Source: Acuticoccus sediminis
GTDB taxonomy: Bacteria; Pseudomonadota; Alphaproteobacteria; Rhizobiales; Amorphaceae
Length of the DNA stretch: 64,000 bases
Assembly (NCBI RefSeq): GCF_003258595.1
Contig: NZ_QHHQ01000002.1
Location: 992,001 to 1,056,000 of the forward strand
Direction: 5' to 3'
Shown here: positions 16,412-24,513 of the stretch, one piece after another
How the letters are laid out: every line of letters starts with the position of its first letter
How positions within the stretch are numbered: the stretch's first letter is position 1
Translations under genes and position numbers: made by a program
The notes under the pieces: generated by a model
The model's database searches: none
What the model saw: only the letters and a program-made list of their open reading frames with translations
What the model was told of the DNA's origin: nothing

Positions 16412-17287
16412 ATGAGTACAGCGACGGCAGGGTGGGGCAGCGGGTTCCTGGGGATGCTGATCTTCAGCGGGTCGCTGCCGGCGACGCGGGTGGCGGTGGC
16501 GGACTTCTCGCCGCTCTTCCTCACCTCGATCCGGGCGGTCATCGCCGCGCTCCTCGGCGCGCTGTGCCTGTGGGCGTTGCACCAGGCACGCCCGCGGCGC
16601 GGCGACCTCGTCTCGCTCGCCATCGTGGCGTTCGGCGTCGTCGTCGGGTTCCCGCTGCTCACCGCGCTCGCGCTGCAGCATATCACCGCCGCGCACTCGG
16701 TGGTGTTCGTCGGGCTCCTGCCGCTCGCCACCGCGCTCTTCGGCGTGATGCGGGGCGGGGAGCGGCCGCAGCCGGCCTTCTGGCTCTTCTCGGTGCTCGG
16801 CAGCCTCACCGTCGTCGGCTTCGCGCTCGCCCGCAGCGAGGGCGGCGACCTCACCGGCGACCTCCTGATGCTGGCGGCGATCCTCGCGTGCGGTCTCGGC
16901 TACGCGGAGGGCGCGGCCCTGTCGCGCCGGCTCGGCGGCTGGCAGGTCATCTCCTGGGCGCTGGTGCTGGCGATGCCGGTGATGGGCGTCCTCGCTCTCG
17001 CGACCCTGCCGGCGGAGTGGACGATGGCCGGCCCGGCATGGATGGGCCTCGCATACGTCTCGGTCTTCAGCATGCTGATCGGGTTCGTGTTCTGGTATCG
17101 CGGGCTGGCACTGGGCGGGATCGCCGGCGTCGGCCAGCTCCAGCTTCTCCAGCCCTTCTTCGGCCTCGCCCTCGCCGCGGCGATCCTCGGCGAGCCGGTC
17201 GCCTGGTCGATGGTCGCGGTGACCCTCGCGGTGGTCCTGTGCGTCGCGGGCGCGAAGCGCTTCGCCGCGCGGCCGGCGCCCCGCTGA
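16412..17287 (+). CDS. EamA/DMT-superfamily metabolite transporter
   Basis: A 291-residue polytopic protein with ten predicted TM helices arranged as two EamA repeats (about 10-135 and 145-285). It has no signal peptide beyond TM1. AGGAGG (16402-16407) precedes the ATG by 4 nt. DMT proteins of this size export amino acids or other metabolites. The divergent MocR regulator suggests induction by an amino compound. It is monocistronic, converging with the RidA gene 16 bp away. Confidence 0.9.
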   Translation: MSTATAGWGSGFLGMLIFSGSLPATRVAVADFSPLFLTSIRAVIAALLGALCLWALHQARPRRGDLVSLAIVAFGVVVGFPLLTALALQHITAAHSVVFVGLLPLATALFGVMRGGERPQPAFWLFSVLGSLTVVGFALARSEGGDLTGDLLMLAAILACGLGYAEGAALSRRLGGWQVISWALVLAMPVMGVLALATLPAEWTMAGPAWMGLAYVSVFSMLIGFVFWYRGLALGGIAGVGQLQLLQPFFGLALAAAILGEPVAWSMVAVTLAVVLCVAGAKRFAARPAPR

Positions 17288-17303
17288 GCGGCGCCCCGCC
17301 GGA

Positions 17304-17738
17304 TCACTTCGCCGGCACGGCCACGATCATGTCGAGCTCCACCCGCGCGCCGGGCGAGGAGAGCTGGTTGATGCAGATCATCGTGCTCGCCGGCCGCCAG
17401 TCTCCGAAGTAGGGGTTCATCGTGCGGTGCATGCCGTCGGCGTCGCGCATGTCGGTCAGGTACTTCGTGATCTTCACGACGTCGGTCCAGGTCGCGCCCA
17501 CCGTGTCGAGGATCGATTTGATCGCCGCCATCGCGCGCTCGGTCTGCACAGTGATGTCGCACGAGTGCTGGTGCTCGGAATCGATGTGCGGGTGGTGATG
17601 GTAGAGGTCCGACGCGGTCGCGCCGGAGATGTACATGAGGTTGCACGCCCCGACGATGTGGACCGCCGGCGCGTAGGGCATCATCCAGGCCTTCTCCGGC
17701 TCCGGGTGGATCGGCTTCAGCGTCACGCTGTCGGACAT
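17304..17738 (-). CDS. RidA/YjgF family protein
   Basis: A 144-residue protein of the RidA fold, which forms trimers and hydrolyses reactive enamines/imines or related intermediates. The C-terminal half shows the family pattern (DVVKITKYLTDM, then a substrate-site Cys/Glu region at STMICINQLSSPGARVELDMIVAVP). RidA's key Arg before the Cys is not evident (ICINQ), so deaminase activity is uncertain. The N-terminal His-rich stretch (YHHHPHIDSEHQH) is unusual and might bind metal. It is last in the ABC importer operon, 23 bp after the permease. Confidence 0.85.
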   Translation of the reverse strand: MSDSVTLKPIHPEPEKAWMMPYAPAVHIVGACNLMYISGATASDLYHHHPHIDSEHQHSCDITVQTERAMAAIKSILDTVGATWTDVVKITKYLTDMRDADGMHRTMNPYFGDWRPASTMICINQLSSPGARVELDMIVAVPAK

Positions 17739-17761
17739 GGGGTCTTTCCTTGGAGTTGAGG

Positions 17762-18580
17762 CTAGTTGGCGCGCCAGAGGCTGAGGCGGGCGTCGACCAG
17801 GTCGAGCCCCTTGGTGATGACGATGCCGAGGAGCGCCAGCACGATGAGCACGGCGAACACCACCTCGGTCTCCAGAAGCTGGCCCGCCAGGAAGAGGCGC
17901 GCTCCGAGCCCGTCGCGCGCCACCACCATCTCCGCCGCCACCACCAGGATGATCGACACGCCGAGGCCGATGCGGATGCCGGCGAAGATGGACGGAACCG
18001 CGCTGGGGATGAGCACGCGGCGGATGATCGTCGAGGTCTTCGCGTTGAGGTCGCGCGCGGCGAGGATCAGCCCCTTGTCGCACTGGCGCACGCCCATCAC
18101 CGTGTTGATCACGATGGGGAAGAAGGCGCCGAGGAACGAGATCGTCAGCATGAACGGCCCGCCGGTGCCGAGCCAGATGATGAGCAGCGGGATCAGCGTC
18201 ACCTTCGGCAGCGGGTAGAGCGCGGCGATGAGGATGTCGGCCATCGCGTCCACCGTCTTGGAGACGGCCATGAAGACGCCGAGCAGGATGCCCGCGCCGA
18301 GGGCGATGAAGAAGCCGGCGAAGATCCGGTAGAGCGTGCGCGCGAGGTCCGCGCCGAGGTCGCGCGTGGCGAACTCGTTTACGAGCACGGCGATGATGCG
18401 TGTCGGCTTCGGCAGGTACAGCGGGGAGATGTCCCGCAGCACGACCGCGAGCTCCCAGACGACCAGGATGGTGAGGAGGAAGCCCCAGCCGATCACGCGC
18501 CGGTCGCCGGCGAGGGCGCGCCAGCGGGCGGGCCGGGTTTGCGTCCCGGCGGCGGGCGTCAGGGCGGCGCTGTCGCTCAT
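17762..18580 (-). CDS. ABC transporter permease (SsuC/TauC-like)
   Basis: A 272-residue inner-membrane permease of the nitrate/sulfonate/taurine group (BPD_transp_1). It has about six TM helices. The EAA loop is in the VRQCDKGLILAARDLNAKTSTIIRR region and contacts the ATPase. It overlaps the ATPase stop by ATGA. It pairs with the Tat-exported binding protein (19405-20454) and the ATPase (18577-19386). Substrate unknown; relatives carry sulfonates, pyrimidine precursors or aromatic acids. Confidence 0.92.
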   Translation of the reverse strand: MSDSAALTPAAGTQTRPARWRALAGDRRVIGWGFLLTILVVWELAVVLRDISPLYLPKPTRIIAVLVNEFATRDLGADLARTLYRIFAGFFIALGAGILLGVFMAVSKTVDAMADILIAALYPLPKVTLIPLLIIWLGTGGPFMLTISFLGAFFPIVINTVMGVRQCDKGLILAARDLNAKTSTIIRRVLIPSAVPSIFAGIRIGLGVSIILVVAAEMVVARDGLGARLFLAGQLLETEVVFAVLIVLALLGIVITKGLDLVDARLSLWRAN

Positions 18581-19386
18581 GCCGCCTCCCGCTCGCTCGC
18601 CATCGCCTTCAGCACCTCGGACTTGAGAAGCTCGTAGATCTCCGCGAAGAGGGCGACGAATTCGGGTTCGGAGAGCTGCGCCATGGTCCTGGGGCGCGGC
18701 AGCTCCACATTGATCTCCCGCGCGATGCGGCCCGGACGCGCGGTCATGACGAAGATCGTGTCGCCGAGGAGGATCGCCTCCTCGATCGAGTGGGTGACGA
18801 GGATCGCGCTGGCGCCCGTCGCCTGGACGATGCCGCCGACCTCCTCCTGCAGAACCAGCCGGGTCTGCGCGTCGAGCGCGCCGAACGGCTCGTCGAGGAG
18901 GAGGATCTCGGGCTCCATGACGAGGGCGCGGGCGATGCCGACGCGCTGGCGCATGCCGCCGGAGAGCTGGCCCGGGTGCTTGTGCTCGAAGCCGGAGAGG
19001 TTGACCCGGGCGAGCGCCGCTTCCGCCCGCGCCCGGCGCTCCCGCCGCGGCACGCCCGCGACCTCGAGGCCGAAGGCGACGTTGTCGATCAGCGTCAGCC
19101 AGGGGAAGAGGTTGAAGCTCTGCCAGACGGTGGCCATCGCCGGCGGCAGTACCGAGTGCCCGGTCTGGCGGTTGACGAAGCGGACCTCTCCCGACGTCGC
19201 GCCGAGGAGCCCGCGCACGACCTGCAGCATGGTGCTCTTGCCGCAGCCGGAAGGGCCGATGATCGCGGAGACCTTGCCGGCCTCGAAGCGGCAGGTGAGG
19301 GCGTCCAGGGCGAGCGTCGAGCCGCCCGACCGCGAGGGGAAGGTCAGCGACAGGTTCTCGCAGCGGATGTCGGTGCGGGCGGCCAC
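18577..19386 (-). CDS. ABC transporter ATP-binding protein (SsuB/TauB-like)
   Basis: A 269-residue ATPase with Walker A GPSGCGKST, signature LSGGMRQRVGIARAL, Walker B ILLLDEPFGALD and H-loop VTHS. The start is GTG at 19386. It lies 18 bp after the binding-protein stop and overlaps the permease by ATGA, so the importer is one operon in the order binding protein, ATPase, permease, RidA. Confidence 0.95.
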   Translation of the reverse strand: MAARTDIRCENLSLTFPSRSGGSTLALDALTCRFEAGKVSAIIGPSGCGKSTMLQVVRGLLGATSGEVRFVNRQTGHSVLPPAMATVWQSFNLFPWLTLIDNVAFGLEVAGVPRRERRARAEAALARVNLSGFEHKHPGQLSGGMRQRVGIARALVMEPEILLLDEPFGALDAQTRLVLQEEVGGIVQATGASAILVTHSIEEAILLGDTIFVMTARPGRIAREINVELPRPRTMAQLSEPEFVALFAEIYELLKSEVLKAMASEREAA

Positions 19387-19404
19387 CGCGGGTGCTCTAT
19401 CGGC

Positions 19405-20454
19405 TCAGAGGAAGGGGTTCTCTTTGGCGAGGCGCGCCGCGGCCTCCTCGGCGACGGAGAGGTCGAAGAGCGCCTCCTCGGTCGGCACCGGGCCGGAGAT
19501 CAGCTTCATCGTGTCGACCCAGAAGGCGGCCTGGTCCATGCACGACTTCACGTTCGGCATGCCGTCCTTGTCGTAGCCGGTCCAGCGCGGGGCGGCACGT
19601 TCCACGAGCGGGGCGGGAACCTTGGTCGCCTCGGAGATGATGGCGATCACCTCGGGGTCCTTCGATTCGGCGGCGGCCACGAATTCGCGCGCGGCCTGGA
19701 TGTGCGCCATCGCGTAGCGCACTGCCGTCTCGCGGTCCTCGTCGAGGAAGGCCTCGGGCATGGCGAAGCAGCCGAGCTGGGCGCCGGGGTCGATCTCGTA
19801 GCCGGCGCCGATGATCTTGCCGACCTCGTTCTTCTCCGCGAGGAAGGCGAGCGGCACGGGGATCTGCGCCACGTCGGTGAGGCCGGTGCCGAGGCTCTTG
19901 ACGATGTCGGGGTAGGTGAGGCCGGCGCGGAAGGCGGCCTTCGTCGGGTCGAGGCCGGCGTTCTGCAGCCCGCGGGCGAGCAGGTACTGGTCGATGCCGC
20001 CGGGCGCCTGGATGGTGAACTTGGCCCCCTCCAGCATGTCGAACTTGTCGATTGAGGTCAGGCCCGCCTCGTACATCTTGTTGGAGGCGACGATCGTCAT
20101 CGAGCCGAGGCCGACCATCTCGCTGCCCCGGTCGAGGACGAGCTTGTAGTTCGCGCCCTTCGACACGGCGTTGATGAGGCCGGCGTTGATGGTGGCGACC
20201 GTGGCGTCGAGCTCGCCGGCGACGAGGGCGGGCACCGCGAGCGCGCCGTCCATGAAGGTCTGCGGCTCGACCTTGATGTCGACGGCGTCGAAGTAGCCCT
20301 TCGCCATCGCGATGAAGAACGGCCCGGAGGAGATGAACGGCACGACGCCGATGCGCAGCGTGCCGGACTGGGCGCGGGCGCGCCGGGTGAAGCTCGTGAG
20401 GGCGAGGGCGCTGCCGGCCGAGGCAGCAACGAACTGTCGACGGTTCAGGGACAT
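19405..20454 (-). CDS. ABC transporter substrate-binding protein, Tat-exported
   Basis: A 349-residue periplasmic receptor of the NMT1/THI5-like group (SsuA/TauA). The signal peptide carries a twin-arginine motif (NRRQFVAAS) followed by a hydrophobic run and an ARA-QS cleavage site; the Tat route implies folding or cofactor acquisition before export. The start MSLNRRQ (20454) is preferred over a longer frame because it begins at the Tat motif. It is first gene of the ABC operon, directly downstream of a promoter bracketed by LacI-type boxes. Confidence 0.91.
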   Translation of the reverse strand: MSLNRRQFVAASAGSALALTSFTRRARAQSGTLRIGVVPFISSGPFFIAMAKGYFDAVDIKVEPQTFMDGALAVPALVAGELDATVATINAGLINAVSKGANYKLVLDRGSEMVGLGSMTIVASNKMYEAGLTSIDKFDMLEGAKFTIQAPGGIDQYLLARGLQNAGLDPTKAAFRAGLTYPDIVKSLGTGLTDVAQIPVPLAFLAEKNEVGKIIGAGYEIDPGAQLGCFAMPEAFLDEDRETAVRYAMAHIQAAREFVAAAESKDPEVIAIISEATKVPAPLVERAAPRWTGYDKDGMPNVKSCMDQAAFWVDTMKLISGPVPTEEALFDLSVAEEAAARLAKENPFL

Positions 20455-20480
20455 CAGCGCCTCACCTTGCTCGCGATTTC

Positions 20481-20542
20481 TGGCAATCGTTTGCCAACTT
20501 GTCGACGATACGACTTCGCCACCGGCTGGCAAGCGCTTCAGT
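20481..20542 (-). promoter_or_regulatory. ABC operon promoter with two LacI-type operator boxes
   Basis: Box 1 (20481-20496), TGGCAATCGTTTGCCA, is symmetric at 7 of 8 positions around a central CG, as LacI-family operators usually are. Box 2 (20527-20542), TGGCAAGCGCTTCAGT, shares TGGCAA and a perfect AAGCGCTT core. The predicted promoter uses TTGCCA (20527-20532, inside box 2) and TATCGT (20505-20510) with a 16-bp spacer, putting box 1 at the start of transcription. The centres are 46 bp apart. The LacI protein at 22121 is the obvious candidate ligand. Confidence 0.65.
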
Positions 20543-20567
20543 GCCGATGCAAATAATTCGCGCAGTT

Positions 20568-21947
20568 TTACCTGTCGCCGTCGCGTTTCTGTTCAGCGGG
20601 TGCCGCGTTCGTTGGCGATGCCGTCGTCACCGCGATCTTCAGCTGGCGGGCGACCAGGGTCGCGACGAGGAGGCCGACGCCGGCGACGAGGTAGGCGACC
20701 GTGAGGCCGGCGGCGTCCGTGACGAGGCCGGCGAGCGCGCTGCCCGTCGCCATCGAGCCGAAGATCGCGATGAGGTAGAGCGCCGTGCCGCGGCCCCGGA
20801 CCCACGTCGGCAGACGCAGCTGCGCGGCGAGGTGGATCGACGAGAACGCGATCAGCCATGCGAACCCCAGCGCCGCCTGCAGCCCCGCGAAGACGGCGGG
20901 GTGGCCGGCGAGCGGCACGAGGCAGAGCGCCGCCGCCGCGACCAGTCCGGCAAGGCGCATCAGCCCGTCGAGGTCGAGCCGTCGCCGCAAGGCGCCGAGG
21001 ATGCGCCATCCCGTGACCGCGCCGACGCCGGCGGACCCCACCATCAGTCCGAGCATCCCGCCGTTGCCGTCGAGCCGCTCGGCCACGACCACCGGCGCCA
21101 GCGCCCAGAAGCTCGCCGCGAAGAAGAAGAAGGTCGTCGCCTTCAGCGCCACGACCTGCAGCGGTCGCTCGCTGGCGACGTACCGCGCGCCGCCCGCCAG
21201 CGCCGGCCAGAACCCTTCGCTGGCCGCCGGGCGGGCGCTCGCCCTGAGGCCCACGGCGCCGAACGTCGCGGCGACGGCGGCGAAGAACGCCGCGTTGAGT
21301 GCGAACGCCGCCGGCGGTCCCGCCCAGGCCAGCACGAACCCCGCCGTCACCGGGCCGATCGACCGGGCGATGTTGATCCCGAGGCTGTTGAGGGCGAGTG
21401 CGCCGGGGAGCCGCTCGCCGCGGATCAGCTCCGGCGTCATCGCCTGCCAGGCGGGGGTGGTGAGGGCGTTGCCGCACCCGTTCGCGAGACTGACGGCCAG
21501 CACCAGCATCGGCCCCGCGAACCCCGCCGCGGCCACCCCGGCCAGCGTGGCCGAGACGACCGACAGCACCGCCGCGACGATCATGATGATGCGCGCCCGC
21601 CCGTAGAGGTCGGCGAGCGTGCCGCCCGGCAGCGCCAGAAGGAAGAACGGTGCGGTCGCCGCGGTCTGTGCCAGCGCGACGAGGCTCGCGGCCCCGCCGG
21701 CTGCGGTGATCACCCAGGCGGCGCTGACGTCGTGGACGAGAAAGCCCGCCTGAAGCCCGACCGCGGCGCCCCACAGGGGCAGGAACACGCGGCGGTAGAC
21801 CGCGCGCTGCGGGTCGTCCGCCACCCCCTGCGGCGCCGCCGCCGGCGTCTCGCCGGGTGGGGACGACTCGGGTCGGGCCGAGGCGCCCGGGCTGCCGCCC
21901 GGCATCCACCGCGCACCTGAGGAGAGGCGAGGGGTCTCCAATGTCAT
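20568..21947 (-). CDS. MFS transporter (EntS/MFS_3-type exporter)
   Basis: A 459-residue major facilitator. An extra disordered N-terminal segment of ~40 residues (P/S/A-rich) precedes 12 predicted TM helices. The loop 2-3 signature is LPGGTLADLYGRARI. The start MTLETPR at 21947 has GAGAGGA 5 nt upstream. The family contains siderophore and drug exporters, so efflux is more likely than uptake. It is divergent from the LacI regulator and 113 bp upstream of the ABC operon on the same strand. Confidence 0.88.
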   Translation of the reverse strand: MTLETPRLSSGARWMPGGSPGASARPESSPPGETPAAAPQGVADDPQRAVYRRVFLPLWGAAVGLQAGFLVHDVSAAWVITAAGGAASLVALAQTAATAPFFLLALPGGTLADLYGRARIIMIVAAVLSVVSATLAGVAAAGFAGPMLVLAVSLANGCGNALTTPAWQAMTPELIRGERLPGALALNSLGINIARSIGPVTAGFVLAWAGPPAAFALNAAFFAAVAATFGAVGLRASARPAASEGFWPALAGGARYVASERPLQVVALKATTFFFFAASFWALAPVVVAERLDGNGGMLGLMVGSAGVGAVTGWRILGALRRRLDLDGLMRLAGLVAAAALCLVPLAGHPAVFAGLQAALGFAWLIAFSSIHLAAQLRLPTWVRGRGTALYLIAIFGSMATGSALAGLVTDAAGLTVAYLVAGVGLLVATLVARQLKIAVTTASPTNAAPAEQKRDGDR

Positions 21948-22034
21948 CGCTGTCCTCTCGGGTCCGGAGGGCGCCCCGCGGGGCAGCGCATGCCGCGCGC
22001 ACGGGTCGCGCCGCGCGACGACGAACAGGCATGT

Positions 22035-22054
22035 TTGTGCAATCCATTGCGCAA
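22035..22054. promoter_or_regulatory. Paired TTGyGCAA boxes in MFS-lacI divergent gap
   Basis: TTGTGCAA (22035-22042) and TTGCGCAA (22047-22054) lie 12 bp apart, centre to centre, and together form a larger near-perfect inverted repeat (8 of 9 arm positions). The second box alone is a perfect 8-bp palindrome with central CG. They sit midway in the 173-bp gap between the divergent MFS and LacI genes, suiting an autoregulatory operator. They differ in sequence from the boxes at 20481-20542. Confidence 0.5.
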
Positions 22055-22120
22055 CTTCGCCGCCTTGTCCATTGTGAGCGGATCGCGGCATGACCGGCCG
22101 CAGCAAACGGAGGACCCCGG

Positions 22121-23152
22121 TTGGCGCGACGCCCCAGGCTCATCGACATCGCCAAGGCGGCCGGCGTGCACCCGTCCACGGCCTCGCGCGCGCTCGACCC
22201 CAAGCTCGAGGGGCGCCTGTCGAAGGAGGTGGTCCGCCGCGTGCGCCGCGCCGCGCAGGAGCTCGGCTACAGCCGCAACGCCCTCGCCGCGAGCCTGCGC
22301 ACCCAGTCGAGCCGCACCGTCGGCGTCATCGTCCCGGACCTCGCCAACACGATGTTCCCGGCGATGTTCCAGGGCATCGAGCGGCGCCTCAGCCTCGCCG
22401 GCTACTGCGCACTCCTCGCCACCTCCGACTTCCGCGCCGAAAAGGCCCGGCAGGCGATCGACACCTTCCTCGACCGCCGCATCGACGGCCTCGTCATCGC
22501 CTCCGCCGACCTGACGGAGGCGGCCGACCTCGCGGCCCTCGGTGCGAAGGTTCCCACCGTCCTCCTCAACCGCGAGATCGCCGACAGCGGCCTCAGCGCC
22601 GTCGTCGCCGACGACGAGCGAGGCATCGCCATGGCCTTCGCCCACCTCGTGGAGCTCGGCCATCGCCGCATCGTCCATCTCGCCGGTCCGCAGAACACCT
22701 CGACGGGCGTGACGCGCCGCGCCGCCTTCCTCGCTGCCGCCGACCGCCACGGGATCGCCGCCGATCCCGCCGCGATGCCCACGGCGAACGCCTTCACCGA
22801 AGGCGAAGGCTACCGGCTCACCCGGGCGCTGCTCGCCGACGGACCGCCGCCCGAGGCGCTGCTCGCCGCCAACGACTGGCTCGCCATCGGCGCGCGGCAG
22901 GCGCTGTTCGAGGCCGGCATCTCCTGCCCGCAGGACGTCTCGCTCACCGGCTACAACGACATGCCGTTCGCCGACCGGATCGCCCCGCCGCTGACCACCG
23001 TGCGAATCCCGCACGACCACATGGGCGCCGAGGCCGCCGACCAGCTCCTCGCGCTGATCGCCGATCCTGCCCGCCCGTCGCGCCGCGCGGTCATGGCACC
23101 AACCCTTATCGTGCGAAGCTCGACCGCCCCCCGCGCCGCCGCCGGAGCCTGA
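22121..23152 (+). CDS. LacI family transcriptional regulator
   Basis: A 343-residue LacI-type repressor: HTH and hinge helix in residues ~5-60 (IDIAKAAGVHPSTASRAL then NALAASLR), and a periplasmic-binding-protein-like ligand domain from VGVIVPDLANTMFP onward. The TTG start at 22121 is supported by CGGAGGA 7 nt upstream. LacI proteins of this type usually sense sugars or small acids. It is divergent from the MFS gene and upstream of the SMP-30 lactonase on the same strand. Confidence 0.93.
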   Translation: MARRPRLIDIAKAAGVHPSTASRALDPKLEGRLSKEVVRRVRRAAQELGYSRNALAASLRTQSSRTVGVIVPDLANTMFPAMFQGIERRLSLAGYCALLATSDFRAEKARQAIDTFLDRRIDGLVIASADLTEAADLAALGAKVPTVLLNREIADSGLSAVVADDERGIAMAFAHLVELGHRRIVHLAGPQNTSTGVTRRAAFLAAADRHGIAADPAAMPTANAFTEGEGYRLTRALLADGPPPEALLAANDWLAIGARQALFEAGISCPQDVSLTGYNDMPFADRIAPPLTTVRIPHDHMGAEAADQLLALIADPARPSRRAVMAPTLIVRSSTAPRAAAGA

Positions 23153-23260
23153 ATATCGACGCATGCCGGCCCTGTCGGGCACGGAATAATGCCAAGGTCG
23201 AACTTATGGAGACTGCTGCGCGACTGACAATCGCCTCATTGCCTGCCCACAATCGCGACA

Positions 23261-23283
23261 CGGTGCCGCACAGAACGGCACCG
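23261..23283 (+). promoter_or_regulatory. Hairpin just upstream of the SMP-30 ribosome-binding site
   Basis: CGGTGCCG (23261-23268) and CGGCACCG (23276-23283) form a perfect 8-bp stem with a 7-nt loop, ending a few bases before the GGGAGGA ribosome site of the lactonase gene. It lies in the 146-bp lacI-lactonase gap. It could be a leftover terminator of lacI or a translational control element. Confidence 0.4.
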
Positions 23284-23298
23284 GCAGGGAGGACAGAC

Positions 23299-24504
23299 AT
23301 GAACGATACGACCTTGAGCCGGCGCCAGGCGCTCGGCGCACTGGGGGCCGGCGCGGCGACCGTCGCCTTCGCCGGACGGGCGATCGCCCAGGAATCGGCC
23401 GGCCCCGCCGCGCCGCCGACCACGATCACCCAGCCGCCCCGTTCCTTCGCGCCGGACGCGCCGCCCAACGTCTACTTCTGGGATCCGGACATCATCGGCG
23501 TCGACGACCGCTTCTGGGGCGTGATGCAGCCCAACGCGCCGATCCAGCGGCTGTGGACGGGGTCGCTATGGGCCGAAGGCCCGGCCTGGAACGCCGTCGG
23601 CAAGTTCCTCGTCTGGTCCGACATCCCCAACAACCGGCAGATGCGCTACCTGTCCGAGGACGGGCACGTCTCGGTCTTCCGCCAGCCGTCGAACAACTCC
23701 AACGGCAATACGTTCGACTTCCAGGGCCGGCAGCTCTCCTGCGAGCACCTGACGCGCCGCGTCGTGCGCTACGAGCTCGACGGCTCCATCACGGTCCTCG
23801 CCGATTCGTTCGAGGGCAAGCCGCTCAACTCCCCCAACGACGTCGTCGCCCACCCGGACGGGTCCTACTTCTTCACCGACCCGCCGTACGGCGGCCAGCT
23901 CTACGAGGGCACGCCAGACGCGGCCGGCGGGCCGTCCAACCCCGACGGCCTCCTCAACAACCGCGTCGGCCAGCCCGCCGGAATCGGCACGAAGAAGCGC
24001 GAGATGGAGACCGCCACCTACCGGATCGCCCCGGACGGCAAGATCACCCGCGTCGTCGGCGAGGACAAGGTGCCCGACCCGAACGGCCTGTGCCTGTCGC
24101 CGGACGGCAAGAAGCTCTACATCGCCTCCACCGGCAAGGGTCCCGGCGATACCGGGCCGGGCGGTCAGGGCAAGGTGTTCGTCGGCGACATCGCCGAAGA
24201 CGGCAGCGTCTCGAACGTCAAGGAGTTCTCCGACTTCATGATCGACGGGGTGAAGTGTGGCCCCGACGGCGTGCGCTGCGACGTCAACGGCAACGTCTGG
24301 TGCTCGTCCAACGCGGGACGCGCCGTCGGCTACTCCGGCGCCACGGTCTGGTCGGCGGACGGCGACCTGCTGGGACGCATCCGCCTGCCGGAGATCTGCG
24401 GCAACCTCACCTTCGGCGGGCCGAAGCGCAACCGCCTGTTCATGGCCGCGAGCCAGTCGCTCTATGCGGTGTACACCTCGACCCAGGGTTCCGCGCCCGC
24501 CTGA
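23299..24504 (+). CDS. Tat-exported SMP-30/gluconolactonase family protein
   Basis: A 401-residue six-bladed beta-propeller lactonase. The N-terminal Tat signal is SRRQALGALGAGAATVAFAG with cleavage after AIA. Metal-site residues of the family are recognisable: a Glu in LWAEGPAW, an Asn in NSPNDVVAHPDG, and an Asp in the VKCGPDGVRCDVNGNVW blade. Periplasmic location suggests it opens aldonolactones or other lactones before uptake. GGGAGGA precedes the ATG. Being downstream of lacI hints at sugar-dependent control. Confidence 0.92.
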   Translation: MNDTTLSRRQALGALGAGAATVAFAGRAIAQESAGPAAPPTTITQPPRSFAPDAPPNVYFWDPDIIGVDDRFWGVMQPNAPIQRLWTGSLWAEGPAWNAVGKFLVWSDIPNNRQMRYLSEDGHVSVFRQPSNNSNGNTFDFQGRQLSCEHLTRRVVRYELDGSITVLADSFEGKPLNSPNDVVAHPDGSYFFTDPPYGGQLYEGTPDAAGGPSNPDGLLNNRVGQPAGIGTKKREMETATYRIAPDGKITRVVGEDKVPDPNGLCLSPDGKKLYIASTGKGPGDTGPGGQGKVFVGDIAEDGSVSNVKEFSDFMIDGVKCGPDGVRCDVNGNVWCSSNAGRAVGYSGATVWSADGDLLGRIRLPEICGNLTFGGPKRNRLFMAASQSLYAVYTSTQGSAPA

Positions 24505-24513
24505 CGGGTCCGC

